The notes beneath the pieces were generated by a model. It made no database searches and was not told the DNA's origin. It saw only the letters and a list, made by a program, of their open reading frames with translations. A DNA stretch of 64,000 nt from Straminergon stramineum (Eukaryota; Streptophyta; Bryopsida; Hypnales; Calliergonaceae), in contig OY987265.1 of the NCBI GenBank assembly GCA_963920665.1, forward strand, positions 27,037,001-27,101,000. Reading direction: 5' to 3'. Shown one piece after another: positions 1-10,624 of the stretch. How positions within the stretch are numbered: the stretch's first letter is position 1; the number at the start of each line of letters is the position of its first letter. Made by a program: the position numbers and the translations under genes.

Positions 1-470
1 AGCCGCGGTCGCCCCTCCATCCACCAAATTGGGCTCGAAACCACTAGGACCCCCACCCGCGGTCACCCAGGACCTGAACTCGCCTCCCACGCGCAGTTGC
101 ACCCCATTCCACCAAACTGCCCTCCACAACCACCAGGACCTGAAGTCGCCCCCCCACCCGAGGTCGCCCCCAATCCACCAAATTGGCCTCGAAACCACCA
201 GGACCTAAAGTCGCCCCTACCCGCGGTCGCCCGAGACCTGAACTCGCCCCCCACCCGCAGTCGCACCCCATTCCACCAAATTGGGCTCAACAACAACAAG
301 CCAGAAATCCAACCCCCACTCGCAGTCGCCCAAAACCTGAACTTGCCCTCCACCCACAGTCGCCCCATTCCACCGAATTGGGCTCAACAACAGCAAGCAA
401 GAAGACCAAGCGCCTACCCGCGGTCGCCCAGGACCTGAAGTCGCCCCCCACCAGCAATCGCCTCTATCTT
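1..470 (+). repeat. GC-rich motif array, outer end of left arm
   Basis: A degenerate array of the motif CCCGCRGTCGCCC, alternating with segments such as CCACCAAATTGGGCTC and AACCACCAGGACCTGAAG. It is the inverted counterpart of 17835-18440. The window starts inside the array, so its true left end is unseen. Proline/arginine-rich open frames here only reflect the repeat and are not genes. Possible roles are subterminal transposase-binding repeats or a promoter array; this is inference. Confidence 0.85.
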
Positions 471-999
471 AAAGTCACGCCAGTCGAGAAACCAACGTAA
501 AAGAAGATGTGAGCCATCTCCAACACTAATGAAGTCAAACTTAATTGCGTGCTTCATTAACTACAACTGACCTGTCCTTCAATATTGGTAGCGAGTTAAT
601 ACTACAAAATCAGTCTATAAATACAGAATTATAGTAAGACTAATTAGAAAAATTGAAGAGGGTTTTCCAAACCCTAAACCCTAACCCTATACCCTAAACC
701 CTATACCCTAAACCCTATAGAAAAACCATGGACCTTCTCCATGTATGCCACCCCAAAAGTAATGTACTTCTATTTTTTAGGGTGGATAAAATGATAAACA
801 TATGTGATTTGCTTTTCATTATATGTCATAAAAAAGTTTGAACTCCTAAACCTTGCACTTGTAAGATATAAACCATTGAAGGTGTCATTTCCAAACTTTT
901 TAATCTTCAATAAATTCAATATTCATTCACCCCTTCAAATGTGTTTTAAATCCCCTTGATGTATCAAGAGGAGGACCCTATTCAAATTCCTATGTTTAA
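471..999. other. Arm sequence with interstitial telomere-like tract (672-718)
   Basis: No gene seen. Positions about 672-718 hold CCCTAAA, CCCTATA and CCCTAAC units, the plant telomere repeat in degenerate form. The matching part of the right arm (about 17594-17630) has a shorter tract. The rest is AT-rich unique-looking sequence that repeats, inverted, at about 17330-17830. Confidence 0.7.
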
Positions 1000-2110
1000 A
1001 GATGGAAAATGAAATGATGAGGAGAAGGGCTTCCCCAAGTCTCTATTTTTAAAAAACACTCCCTATGTAGATCAAAAGATTTTTTCTTCATGAATCTCAT
1101 GGTGTTAGTATTTTTTTTGTACATCGTTTCCCCCCAAAGGAAATGTCTCCTCCAAATGTACTCCCTCTAAAAATTAAAATAGGAAATGGTCATGTTGAAT
1201 TTTACATGAGCACGAAGAAAAGAAAATTGTGAAGGAGAAGAGCTTCCCCAAGCCTCCATTTTTAAAAACCATTTCTTATGGAGATCAAAAGATTTTTTCT
1301 TCATGAATCTCATGGTGTTAGTATTTTTTTTGTACATCGTTTTCCCCCAAAGGAAATGTCTCCTCCAAATGTACTCCCTCTAAAAATTAAAATAGGAAAT
1401 GGTCATGTTGAATTTTACATGAGCACGAAGAAAAGAAAATTGTGAAGGAGAAGAGCTTCCCCAAGCCTCCATTTTTAAAAACCATTTCTTATGGAGATCA
1501 AAAGATTTTTTCTTCATGCATCTCATGGTGTTAGTATTTTTTTTGTACATCGTTTCCCCCCAAAGGGAATGTCTCCTCCAAATGTACTCCCTCTAAAAAT
1601 TAAAATAGGAAATGGTCATGTTGAATTTTACATGAGCACGAAGAAAAGAAAATTGTGAAGGAGAAGAGCTTCCCCAAGCCTCCATTTTTAAAAACCATTT
1701 CTTATGGAGATCAAAAGATTTTTTCTTCATGCATCTCATGGTGTTAGTATTTTTTTTGTACATCATTTATTCATTTCCCCCAAAGAGAAGGTCTCCTCCA
1801 AATGTACTCCCTCTAAAAATTAAAATAGGAAATGGTCATGTTGAATTTTACATGAGCATGCGGAAAAAGAAAATGTCAAGGAGAAGAGCTTTCCCAAGTC
1901 TCCATTTTTTAAAACCACTTTTGATGTAGATAAAAAGATTTTTTCTTCATGCATCCCACAATTTCAGTATTTCATTTGTATATCGTTTCCCCCCACAAGG
2001 AAAGGTCTCCTTTTAATGTACTCCCTCCAAAACTGAAAGTAGGAAATGGCTACGTTGAATTTTACATGACCACATGGATGGATGAAGAAGAAATAAAATG
2101 TTAGGAAGAA
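1000..2110 (+). repeat. Tandem repeat, period about 214 bp, about five units
   Basis: Successive units begin near GATCAAAAGATTTTTTCTTC at about 1072, 1282, 1496 and 1709, with a diverged one near 1928. Each carries a T-rich tract, a CTCCTCCAAATGTACTCCC segment and a GGAAATGGTCATGTTGAA segment. The right arm has only about three units (16790-17300), so unit number changed after the two arms diverged. The short open frame around 1729-1929 is repeat sequence. Confidence 0.85.
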
Positions 2111-2284
2111 GGGCTTTTCCAACTCTCCACTTCGTCAACCAATTCTCTTTCTTTATTACTTAATTAACTTTTGATCACTTTGTCTTGAAAGCCTCATTCT
2201 TAGAATTTTCTGGAGTTAATTCTCAGAAAAGGGGGGAGTGGTACTTGAAAAGTTTGAACACCTTCCCACCAATTTGTTAGGGCG

Positions 2285-2770
2285 AAAACTCAAACTCATG
2301 TTTTTTGGCGCCCCTGACCTGAGGTCGCCCCTAATCCAAGGTCACCTCTAACCCGAGGTCGCCCCATACACAGCCGCTCCCATCGTCATGAACTGGGGAA
2401 GACCTTTTGGAATCTAAGACCCGCGGTCGCCCCATTACCCGCGGTCGCCCAAGAAATGACTTGTGGTCGCCCTATATGCAGCCGCCCCCTATACCCGCGG
2501 TCGCCCCATTACCTGCGGTCGCCCAGGAAATGACTTGTGGTCGCCCTATATGCAGCCGCCCTCTGTACCCGTGGTCGCCGCATTACCCGAGGTCGCCTAG
2601 GAAAAGACCTGTGGTCGCCATATGCAACCGCCCCCCTATACCCGCGGTCACCCTGCACCCGAGGTCTCCTTCCAGAAACTGTAATTTTTCCTGAATGGCA
2701 GTTTCTGAACAGTGGGACCCAGACCTGCGGTCGCCCAAGACCCGCACGCGCCCTCTTCCCGCACGCGCCC
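2285..2770 (+). repeat. GC-rich motif array upstream of ORF C (left copy)
   Basis: About a dozen copies of ACCCGCGGTCGCCC-like motifs separated by pieces such as CCTATATGCAGCCGCCCC. It ends in a CGCACGCGCCC block directly before a TATA-like site. The inverted counterpart is 15965-16440. The Pro/Arg-rich open frames inside (2407-2694, 2537-2773) are repeat translations. Confidence 0.85.
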
Positions 2771-2780
2771 TAGGTGACTT

Positions 2781-2792
2781 CGGGTATTTAAG
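2781..2792 (+). promoter_or_regulatory. TATA-like element before ORF C
   Basis: GGTATTTAAGGGG lies just after the GC-rich array and about 50 bp before the ORF C reading frame. The same element is kept in the right arm at about 15945-15957 on the minus strand. The position suits a core promoter. Confidence 0.45.
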
Positions 2793-2838
2793 GGGATATT
2801 GGATTCCCAAGTCGTCACTTCCTTCGTCGCACCGCGCC

Positions 2839-4353
2839 CTTCTTGACCCAGCGGCTAAGGCATATCGGGGATGGCGTCATGTAAATTCCGATTGGACCTT
2901 GACGACTTGCAAGTTATTTGTGGATTGGTGCCATATCGACAAGCTCTTCCCTTACCATTGACACATTCACCATGTGAAGCAAAACCAAGCAAATCTTCAT
3001 TACTGCAAGGATGATGCATTTGTCCAGAGATGTATTGAAGTGTACCGAGCATTGTACGGAAAGCGAAAAATTCCACAGAGCGAAGTCTCAATGGGCATAT
3101 GCCAAATGGTATATGCAGAGTTACAATTGGGGAAAACGGTAGATTGGATGACCTTCAAGACATCCAAGAATGTCACGCTTCCAGATACAAAAGACATTCC
3201 CAGAGCGGGTCCTTCAAATAATCCTCGGGATGGGCTAGGGCCCAAAAAGAACATTATAGAAGGAGTGGCAGATGAGGATTATGTTTGGTCAACGTCAACT
3301 GGAGAATCGGACTCCGATGAAGAGCCATTGCCTGAACCTAGGGACAGGATGGAAGATACATCAATGGAAGAAAACTTAGCATTGGTGGTATCAGAAGAAG
3401 GCAACATGCAACAGACCACACCAACAGATGGAGAACCTTTTATGTCTGTGGAACCGATAGGGGTCCGTCCTCCTGAAGATGACAAAGTGTTCCATTACGT
3501 GCAAGCTCGCTTGCAAGAAATTAATGAAGATAGGTTGGATGGGGAGAGTGAAGCCGAAGAAGAGATTCCTTTGACCTTGATGAATTTGCCTTCCATGGAA
3601 GGATTGCGTGAAATGGAACAAGAACATCAAGGTGTACTTGGAGAAGACAATAAACGGCGGACAAAAGAATCCTATAAAGTGGAGTTGGAGATGCTTTTAA
3701 AGGATCTTGAAGAAAAAGAAAGGGAGTGTGAGATCATCGAGAAGCGAAGCGCACAAGAGATTCAGGTTGAGGATGTGGGCACCCTCAAAGAACTAATTCA
3801 AGCTGGACAAACTCGTTTGGCAGCCCAACAAAGAGAAATGGAACAACTGGAACAATTTTACCTCAAGTTCAATAAGGGAGAAGATGGAGGTTCGAGTTCA
3901 AATGTCAATCCTGTTATGGATGAACGACTTCAAACAATAATGGGAAAATGTAGGATGGAAGAAAACAACCTTGCCATTGAAAAAGGAGGTGTGGATAAGG
4001 CAAGATCAACATTGAACCGCTTGAAGGAGATGAAGGATGCAGATCCTATTGACCGGTCGTTGCAATCAGATTCATTGTCTGTGGATGTTGAAGATTCATC
4101 ATCCACTACGGAAATAGAGAAGTTGAAGATGAAGTTAGCGTCTGTGAAAAGATTGGAACAGAAGTTGGAGGAAAAGATGTCGTGGCCGAAGGCACACATC
4201 AGGTTCATGTCATTGTTCAAAAAGTGGTGGATCCAAAATAAGATGTGGAACCATGACCTAACTCTTTTGAAGAGAGAAGAGAGAGTGGCAAGAGCCCAAA
4301 TAGAATTGGAAAAGAAGAAAAGGGAAGAACAAGGGGAAATGGATGGAGTATAA
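2839..4353 (+). pseudogene. ORF C: Gag-like/coiled-coil TE protein, left copy, start lost
   Basis: One reading frame of about 505 codons, ending in TAA at 4351-4353, with one in-frame TGA at 2959-2961. The right copy has CGA there, so this is a C-to-T nonsense change. The N-terminal 150 residues look folded (motifs TCKLFVDWCHIDKLFPYH, GKTVDWMTFKTSKN). An acidic stretch follows (ESDSDEEPLPEPRD), then long Glu/Lys/Leu-rich coiled coils (about 3640-3860 and 4100-4340). There is no protease, reverse transcriptase or integrase. Relative to the right copy, about 0.2 kb holding the 5' UTR and ATG is missing, so this copy has no plausible start. The arrangement of folded domain, acidic linker and coiled coil resembles elements A and B below and suggests a Gag-like or TE accessory role. 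No family can be assigned firmly from sequence alone. Confidence 0.6.
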
Positions 4354-5215
4354 ATTAGGTGGCTCTTGTTTCTTTTATGACTATGTACTTCTTCCAAGAT
4401 ATATGAAGAAAAAGGTTTTGTCCTTATTTTTGCTAAAATACAAGAATGTTTATTTTTATTTTTTGTGTATGAAAATGTGATTGCATTTGGATCCAAACAT
4501 TTGAATTTTTGACAAATTTTGATGATTTGAAGTTATGTGAATGTTAATTTCTTGTTAAATTTGTGTAGTGTTTTAAAAAAGAAAAGAATTCTAGTAACTT
4601 TGAGTCTACACAAAGAACCCTCAATAAATTTAAGCTGCATCATCCATGAGAGTTTCAATATAAGTTTATATGGTTGCATTTTTCAGTATTTTAACATATG
4701 GTTTGAACATATTGTAAATGACAACATTCCCATGCCCTTCACCTCGTGAATGTATGGATTCTTCTTGAGATTTATAATTTGGGAAAAAACATCCTAAAAA
4801 GGTACTCAAAAGAATACTTTTGGAATTGATAGAGAAATGGAAGTTATACATTTTGAGTTGTGGATTCCATGTATATGGTTTGATCAACCAATGTTGTCCC
4901 TCATTTTTCTTTTTAATTTGAAAGAGAAAGTTCTTAATTTTTTCCACATTTGAGTACAAGCTAATTCTATTTATTTTTTATTAAGTTTGTTGGAATGGAT
5001 TTGAAATGAGTTTCCCTTCATGTGGTTATTTAAAAAAATAATTGCATTCTTTAAGTCCATGATCATACTCCCGAAAATCTTTTTTTGAAGTATCTATAAA
5101 TACCACGTGAAACCCTTGGATAGTGTTTAGGGTTTAATAAAATCTCTATCTAAACTAGGATGACTTTCATTTAGAAACTCAGCGATGGAACGCTAACAGG
5201 ATAACAAAAATGGCC
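4354..5215. other. AT-rich spacer between ORF C and hAT module
   Basis: No convincing gene. It contains the 3' flank of ORF C and, near 5127-5136, a telo-box-like TTTAGGGTTT preceding the next GC-rich array. The small open frames around 4537-4959 lack supporting features. Confidence 0.5.
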
Positions 5216-5224
5216 TTGGGTCCT

Positions 5225-5600
5225 AAAGCGTAAGCGCGGTCGCCCTTCAAGTACCCAAAGTCGCCTCTTGAGACCCGCGGTCGCCCCCTTCTACCCGCAG
5301 TCGCACCCCCTGGACCCACAATCACACCTCCTGGACCCGCAGTCGCCCCCCCTAGACCCGCAGTCGCCCCCCCCCTGGACCCGTAGTCGGCCCCCCCCAG
5401 ACCCCCGGTCGCCTCTTTCTACCTGCAGTCGCCCCCCCTTCCACCCGCACTCGCCCCTCTTACCCGCAGTCGCCTCTTTTTCAACCCGCAGTCGCCCCCC
5501 TTGGACCCGCAGTCGCCCTTTGATCTGCATGCGCGCTCCTAGTGCAAACCGTCAACCTACAGTCACCCACGGGGCGAGTGCGCCTGTTACGATGTCGCCC
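5225..5600 (+). repeat. GC-rich motif array upstream of hAT transposase
   Basis: Around 15 close copies of ACCCGCAGTCGCCCC with variable C runs. The motif and orientation match those of the arrays before ORF C and before the kinase ORF. Likely subterminal repeats or a promoter array of the TE. The open frame 5268-5663 across it is repeat translation. Confidence 0.85.
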
Positions 5601-5658
5601 GTTTCTTGCACCCATTCTGGCTCTCAAGGGGCGACTTGCGGTGCTAGCAGGACGGCAG

Positions 5659-5665
5659 TATAAAG
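5659..5665 (+). promoter_or_regulatory. TATA box before hAT transposase
   Basis: GTATAAAGC occurs about 225 bp upstream of the transposase ATG and just downstream of the GC-rich array, a sensible core-promoter position. Confidence 0.5.
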
Positions 5666-5889
5666 CTGAAGGCCCGGACTGTGGTTTTCACCTTGCTTCA
5701 GGGATGAACTCTTGCCTTGAATCTTCGAAAGAGGCTTCTTGCGGATGTTTGGTTCTTTGGAGGGCAACGACTTGGTTTGTGTGGTTTAAAAGACCGTTCA
5801 AAGCAAGTGGCTTTGCCATTCTTTTTTCTAAATCAAGGCTTTGATTCATATGATAATATTGTTTGAAGAACTCATAGGCAAGGAACAAT

Positions 5890-8800
5890 ATGGCTAGTCG
5901 GGGTGAGGGGAGGAGGACTACCATTAACGATACAAGGAGAGCCACGAAGGAGTGGGACCCTTGGTTGGTTGTAGACATTGACCGTCAATTTGCGGGAAAC
6001 ACACGAACATGTGTTTTCTGTGGGTGGACCTCCGTATTTGTACAAAAGCGGGCATTTTGTCACTTTGGATTTGGCGGCAGGACTACATCGGAGCGATGTA
6101 AGAAAATCCCATGGGCAATATTGCAAAAGTTTAGGACTTGTGGTGGGGTTGTTCCGAAGGAAATGAACTTTGAACAAATGCATGAGGAGGTTCCAGAATT
6201 TGATGTTGTAGAGGAGACTGTAGTAGAGCCTATGTTGGAGGGGGATAGGGAGAGGTCATAGGAGCCTAGTGCTACGAATGAACCAATGCTCCCTATTACA
6301 GATTCAGGAGATTTCACTCCTCAAACAATTTTGAGAAGGAGGAATAACCCTTCCATTTCTAGGCAAACTAGCATGGATGAGGCATTACAAAGTAGCACGA
6401 GAGCAAAGTTAGATACCATGTGGGCTTCCTTTCTTTATGAGGCTAGCATCGCGTTTAATGTTGCGCGCCATCCTGCCTTTGTGAAAGCAGTGAAAGAGAC
6501 AGCGGCATGAGGACTACGATACCAACCGCCCTCATACAATGCTTTGCGTACAAGAATGATAGAGCCAAAGAAAGAAAGTGTTTCTAAAATGGTCACTGAG
6601 CGGACAAAACACTCTATTGAAGTTTATGGAGCCACTATTTGTTCGGATGGTTGGTCTGATACTAATAGCCGTCCATTACTAAATTTAATGCTCGTGTGTC
6701 CTGCGGGGGATGTGTTTCTTGGATCGGTGGACACCACGGGGGAGAAGAAGGACATTGCGTACACAACCAATATGATGGCGCAATACATAGAAGAGGTTGG
6801 CCCCCAAAACATTGTCCAACTGTGTACGGACAATGCTGTTGTCATGACGGGGACTTTGAAGGCATTACAAGAGAAATATCTTCACATGTATACCGAAGGA
6901 TACGTAGCACACATTTTGGACTTGTTTTTGGAAGACTGGGCAAAGGATGTCAAGATGACGAGAATAGTACGACGTTGTACGCAGATAGTAAAGTACATCA
7001 AGAGGTACCATTCCACATTGGCTCTCTTCCGAAAGTACTCCCCAGACAAGGCATTGCGAATGCCTTCTAAAACACGCTTTGCAGTGAACTTCCTCATGAT
7101 ATCACGTGTGGTGGAGTGCAAGTCAGCATTGATGCGAGTGATAATGGATGAGACATATGTGCAATTTGAGGCTAGTTTGGAACGTCGCCAAAATGGAGAT
7201 GTATTGAGTGTGCGAGCCCGTATAGCGCGGAATGACATTCATGCGGAATCTTTTTGGGTGGAGTGTGAGAATTTTTTGCACATGGTGGAGCCCGTCATTA
7301 TTGCTCTCCGAGTGTTTGATGGGAAAGCCCTGGCAATGCCTAAGGCTTGGTTGGTTATGAAGACTCTTCAAGAGCACGTGTGGAGCTTGAGAAACGAACC
7401 TTTTTTTCTGAATGATGAAACTGCAACGAAGTTTGACACGCAATTCGAGGCTTGTTGGAAATTGATGCTCACAGACCTACACTATGCAGGGGCACTCTTA
7501 AATCCTTTCTTGATTGAAGTAGGAACCCTTCGTAACAACGGTGTGGCCAAAAGAGCCTTAAATCGGGTGCTTTGAAAAATGAGCGAGTCATTGGGATTAT
7601 CATACATGGAGGCATTGCAGGAGCTCACGCAGTTCGAAGAGAAGACAAGTCCTTTTGACCCCTTAGAAGAGGCTCCTGATATTACACAATGTAAACTAAT
7701 GCCTCATCAATGGTGGAATCTTGTCGGTGCTAATGTTCTCCCAAAAATTGCAATGAGAGTTCTATCTTTGACGTGCTCAGCATCATCATGTGAAAGGAAT
7801 TGGAGCATGTATTCGTTTGTGCACAATAAAGTGCGAAATCGCCTAACCACATCCAAGGCGGAAGCATTGGTGTATATCTACACCAACAGTAAACTTGAAC
7901 GTGAGAAACGTGGACGCAATCCTATAGTGTTCTACGAAAAGTACCTTATGGATGGAAATACCTCGGAAGAGAATGAGGAGCCATTAGGTACAGGATCATC
8001 AGGGAATGGCGACCCAATTAGAAGGGCTCCAGCTAATGAGAACATTAGGCTGGTAGAAGAGCATCTACGTGGAAATATTTGGACAGGACTAATTCGTAGT
8101 GAAAAGAGTCCTCCACGGAGACACAACTATGGAAATACATTTACAGCTGAGAATAATACGTACTACTCTGAGGAGGAGGAGATTCAACGTGCACTGCGAA
8201 GGCCCCCGCAACCCTACGTCTCTGCTAGGGATAGGAATGTACCTCCTCCAATAAATTCATCACCAACTCGGGCAAGTAGTCCCGACAACCCCAATGAAGG
8301 AATACATAGTCCAATGCCCATAAGAGCTGAGGAAGCAAGATCTCCAAATGTTGTAGATCAAGGTTCTACAAGGGTAATGAACCTACGAAGTGCCGCTCGA
8401 GTTGCTGAGGTAAATGAAAGGCAAGAGGAGGCAACACCACCAACACACGTCAAAGATGTTGTGCTTACAAGCATTCCACTTTCTCCATTACGAAGCCCCT
8501 TAAGAACAAAAAATGTGGAATATGATTTAGACTTGCCCTTGCAAGCTGTTATGAACCGGAATCGTACGGTGCCCTTAAGTGGAGGAGGAAACGCAAACAA
8601 TGCTAGGGTGACTAGGTCTATACCAACCCGTGCGATTAGGCTGCCCTTGCATAATAGTCCTCTTAGGACAGTTGATAATGAAGGCCATGCTTCAGCTCCG
8701 CAACCCACTCAATCCTCCTCTATTTCTGGCCTTGGAGAATCATCCTTGCTCGTGCGTGAAGGCACAAGAGGACAGAAAAAGCGATTGAGGAAGACGCAAG

Positions 8801-9168
8801 AGAGGCTACAAAGAAATCCCAAACGACAGAACCATGTTGTCCAAAGATTCATCATGGGTGAAGCTAATTCCAATGGAAACATCGGGCAATCCAATAGAGG
8901 TGGACGACATCCTGCATCCAACCTTGATGGAACAAGAGATGCATTGAGGTTGACTAAACGATTGGTGCAAACTAGCGGCGATGGCGTCGTGGATACTGAA
9001 GTGCGGAACGTGAACTCAGAGGTAGAACATGAAGTGCAAAATGAACGAGTACGAAGGGAGGACGACGAGAATGATAATCGTGATGATAATGATAGGGTGG
9101 AGGAGTCGGATGATGATTCTGACCTTGACGCTGATAAGGTGCCTAGTGATTACACATTTTCACCGTAA
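5890..9168 (+). pseudogene. hAT transposase (BED + DUF659 + dimerisation domain), nonsense-interrupted
   Basis: A single frame of 1,092 codons from ATG 5890 to TAA 9168, broken only by three stops: TAG 6259-6261, TGA 6508-6510 and TGA 7573-7575. There is no frameshift. A BED-type zinc finger lies near codons 41-70 (C41, C44, H58, C70). A DUF659-type RNase H-like core follows with SDGWSD (D253) and CTDNAV (D314). The hAT dimerisation region has SCERNWSMYSFVHNKVRN with E635, so the D, D and E expected for hAT catalysis are all present. After about codon 690 comes a 400-codon extension rich in Pro, Arg and Asn that ends in an acidic run (DDENDNRDDNDRVEESDDD). That tail is unusual for hAT transposases, which normally end soon after the dimerisation domain. 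The family makes cut-and-paste transposases with 8-bp target duplications. This copy cannot make full-length protein unless stops are read through. Confidence 0.9.
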
Positions 9169-10040
9169 CTTTATAAATATAGATTTAGAGGTAGTGAAGT
9201 GGTAATGTAATGCTTTTGCATAATTTTGGTGTGTTGAAGTTTTCTAGCTTAAGTTCTTAGGCAAATAGCCTATAGATGAGTTTTGTGTAGTATCTACTTT
9301 AGTATGAAAGCATGATAGTGTTAGAATTACAAAGTTTTGTTCAATGTCTTTAGTGTGGACTTCTACAGGTATAGACGTGGAGATCTTAACAAAGTTCATG
9401 GAAGTACAATTGAAGTAGAAGTTCATTTATAAGATTGGGTCACTACTCTATTAGTGTGTACAACTTATAAATACAGTAATACTAATTATCCTTACTTTTT
9501 TCTTGTTTTTGTATCTATTTTTGGTATAACTATTATATCCAATTGCGATATTGGCTTCTACACTTCAATAGGAGTAGAAAATTTGAATTAGAAATTCCCA
9601 ACCATATGTAATAAAAACATGTAGAACTCGGAGGCTCCTATGAATGAGTGAATGACCACAGAATGTGAAATACTTAATTTAAGGCTTAGGAGAATGCAAT
9701 GGCACATGGAAACTGAAGGATCCTAAATCGTGAGCAAGATTGAAATGGTTGTTATATCCATGTTTGCAATTGCAACGGCACACGAGGTTGCTCTTAACCT
9801 TTAACGGATGGACTAGTGAGTATGAAAATCATCTCCAATGGAACTCTCTGATGTAATGCACTTGCCTTTCCCCTCACAAAAATACTCATTTCCGGTATGA
9901 GGACTCAATAAGATCTCTCTTTTGGGAATTGGGATCCAATTTTCAAAGATGAACAATTGCATTTATGTCGTATATTAGAAGTTCTTATCATCCATGGAAC
10001 AAAAGAAATTCCTTGCGTATGGGATAAAGCCAAGATCACC
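9169..10040. other. AT-rich spacer with a repeat fragment
   Basis: No gene seen. About 9780-9980 resembles the repeat family at 49030-49090 and 50040-50640 (shared pieces such as TAACCTTTAA and GATGAACAATTGCA), so a diverged MITE-like fragment is probably present. Confidence 0.45.
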
Positions 10041-10044
10041 CTTT

Positions 10045-10212
10045 TCCTTACACGCGCAGTTGCCTTTACACCCTTAGTCGCCCTGAGTTGGACTCGCAGT
10101 CGGCCTGGATTTTGGACCCGCAGTCGCCCTCATTTTGGGACCCACGGTCGCCCTCATTCTCGTACCCGCGGTCGCCCCACCTTACCCGCACGCGCCCCAC
10201 CCGCAGTCGCCT
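10045..10212 (+). repeat. GC-rich motif array upstream of kinase ORF
   Basis: About eight motifs of the CCCGCAGTCGCCC type, ending in CCCGCACGCGCCCC and then TATGGTGACG, which echoes the CGCACGCGCCC...TAGGTGAC end of the array before ORF C. A telo-box (AAACCCTAA) follows at about 10298-10306. Confidence 0.8.
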
Positions 10213-10624
10213 ATGGTGACGTGGTCAAAGCTTTCCACGTCACTGTTGACAACTCGCCACGTAAGATAAAAATTTTGGCTGCCCTGTCCGAAAACCCTAA
10301 ACCCTAATTTCACGCTCGTCAAATTTGTCTCGTATATGCGACACTCGTCTTATACGACATGCGACATCAAACGAACAACTCGACACCCAAACCTGAAAAC
10401 ACGTTCGATAGAACAACCCTGTGCTTTGCCCCTTGTGAATTCAAGGTGGAGCGGAGAGCTTCGTGGTTTATCCTCCATTGGCTCCTTTCCGAGGGAAGGC
10501 GGGAGTGATACATTGAGGGCCCTTTATTGCCAAATTTTTTGTGACTTGTGTGTAAAATTCGAATTCAAATTTATTGTTTATTAACAATTACATTTTACGG
10601 ATTTGTTTCATCACACTAATCACA

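Noticed and set aside
97..500. Pro/Arg-rich open frames across the GC-rich arrays (also near 2407-2773, 5268-5663, 9957-10307, 16019-16336, 17848-18490)
   Set aside because: They arise because the repeat unit lacks stops. All frames on both strands look equally open and low-complexity, with no domain or start context.
1000..2110. CRISPR-like array
   Set aside because: The repeats are about 214 bp units without short constant repeats and unique spacers, and the DNA is from a plant nucleus.
5890..9168. Stop-codon readthrough or an alternative genetic code to explain in-frame stops
   Set aside because: The intact importin alpha gene has no internal stops and ends at a normal TGA, stop positions differ between paired copies, and CGA is seen at the matching codon in the other copy.
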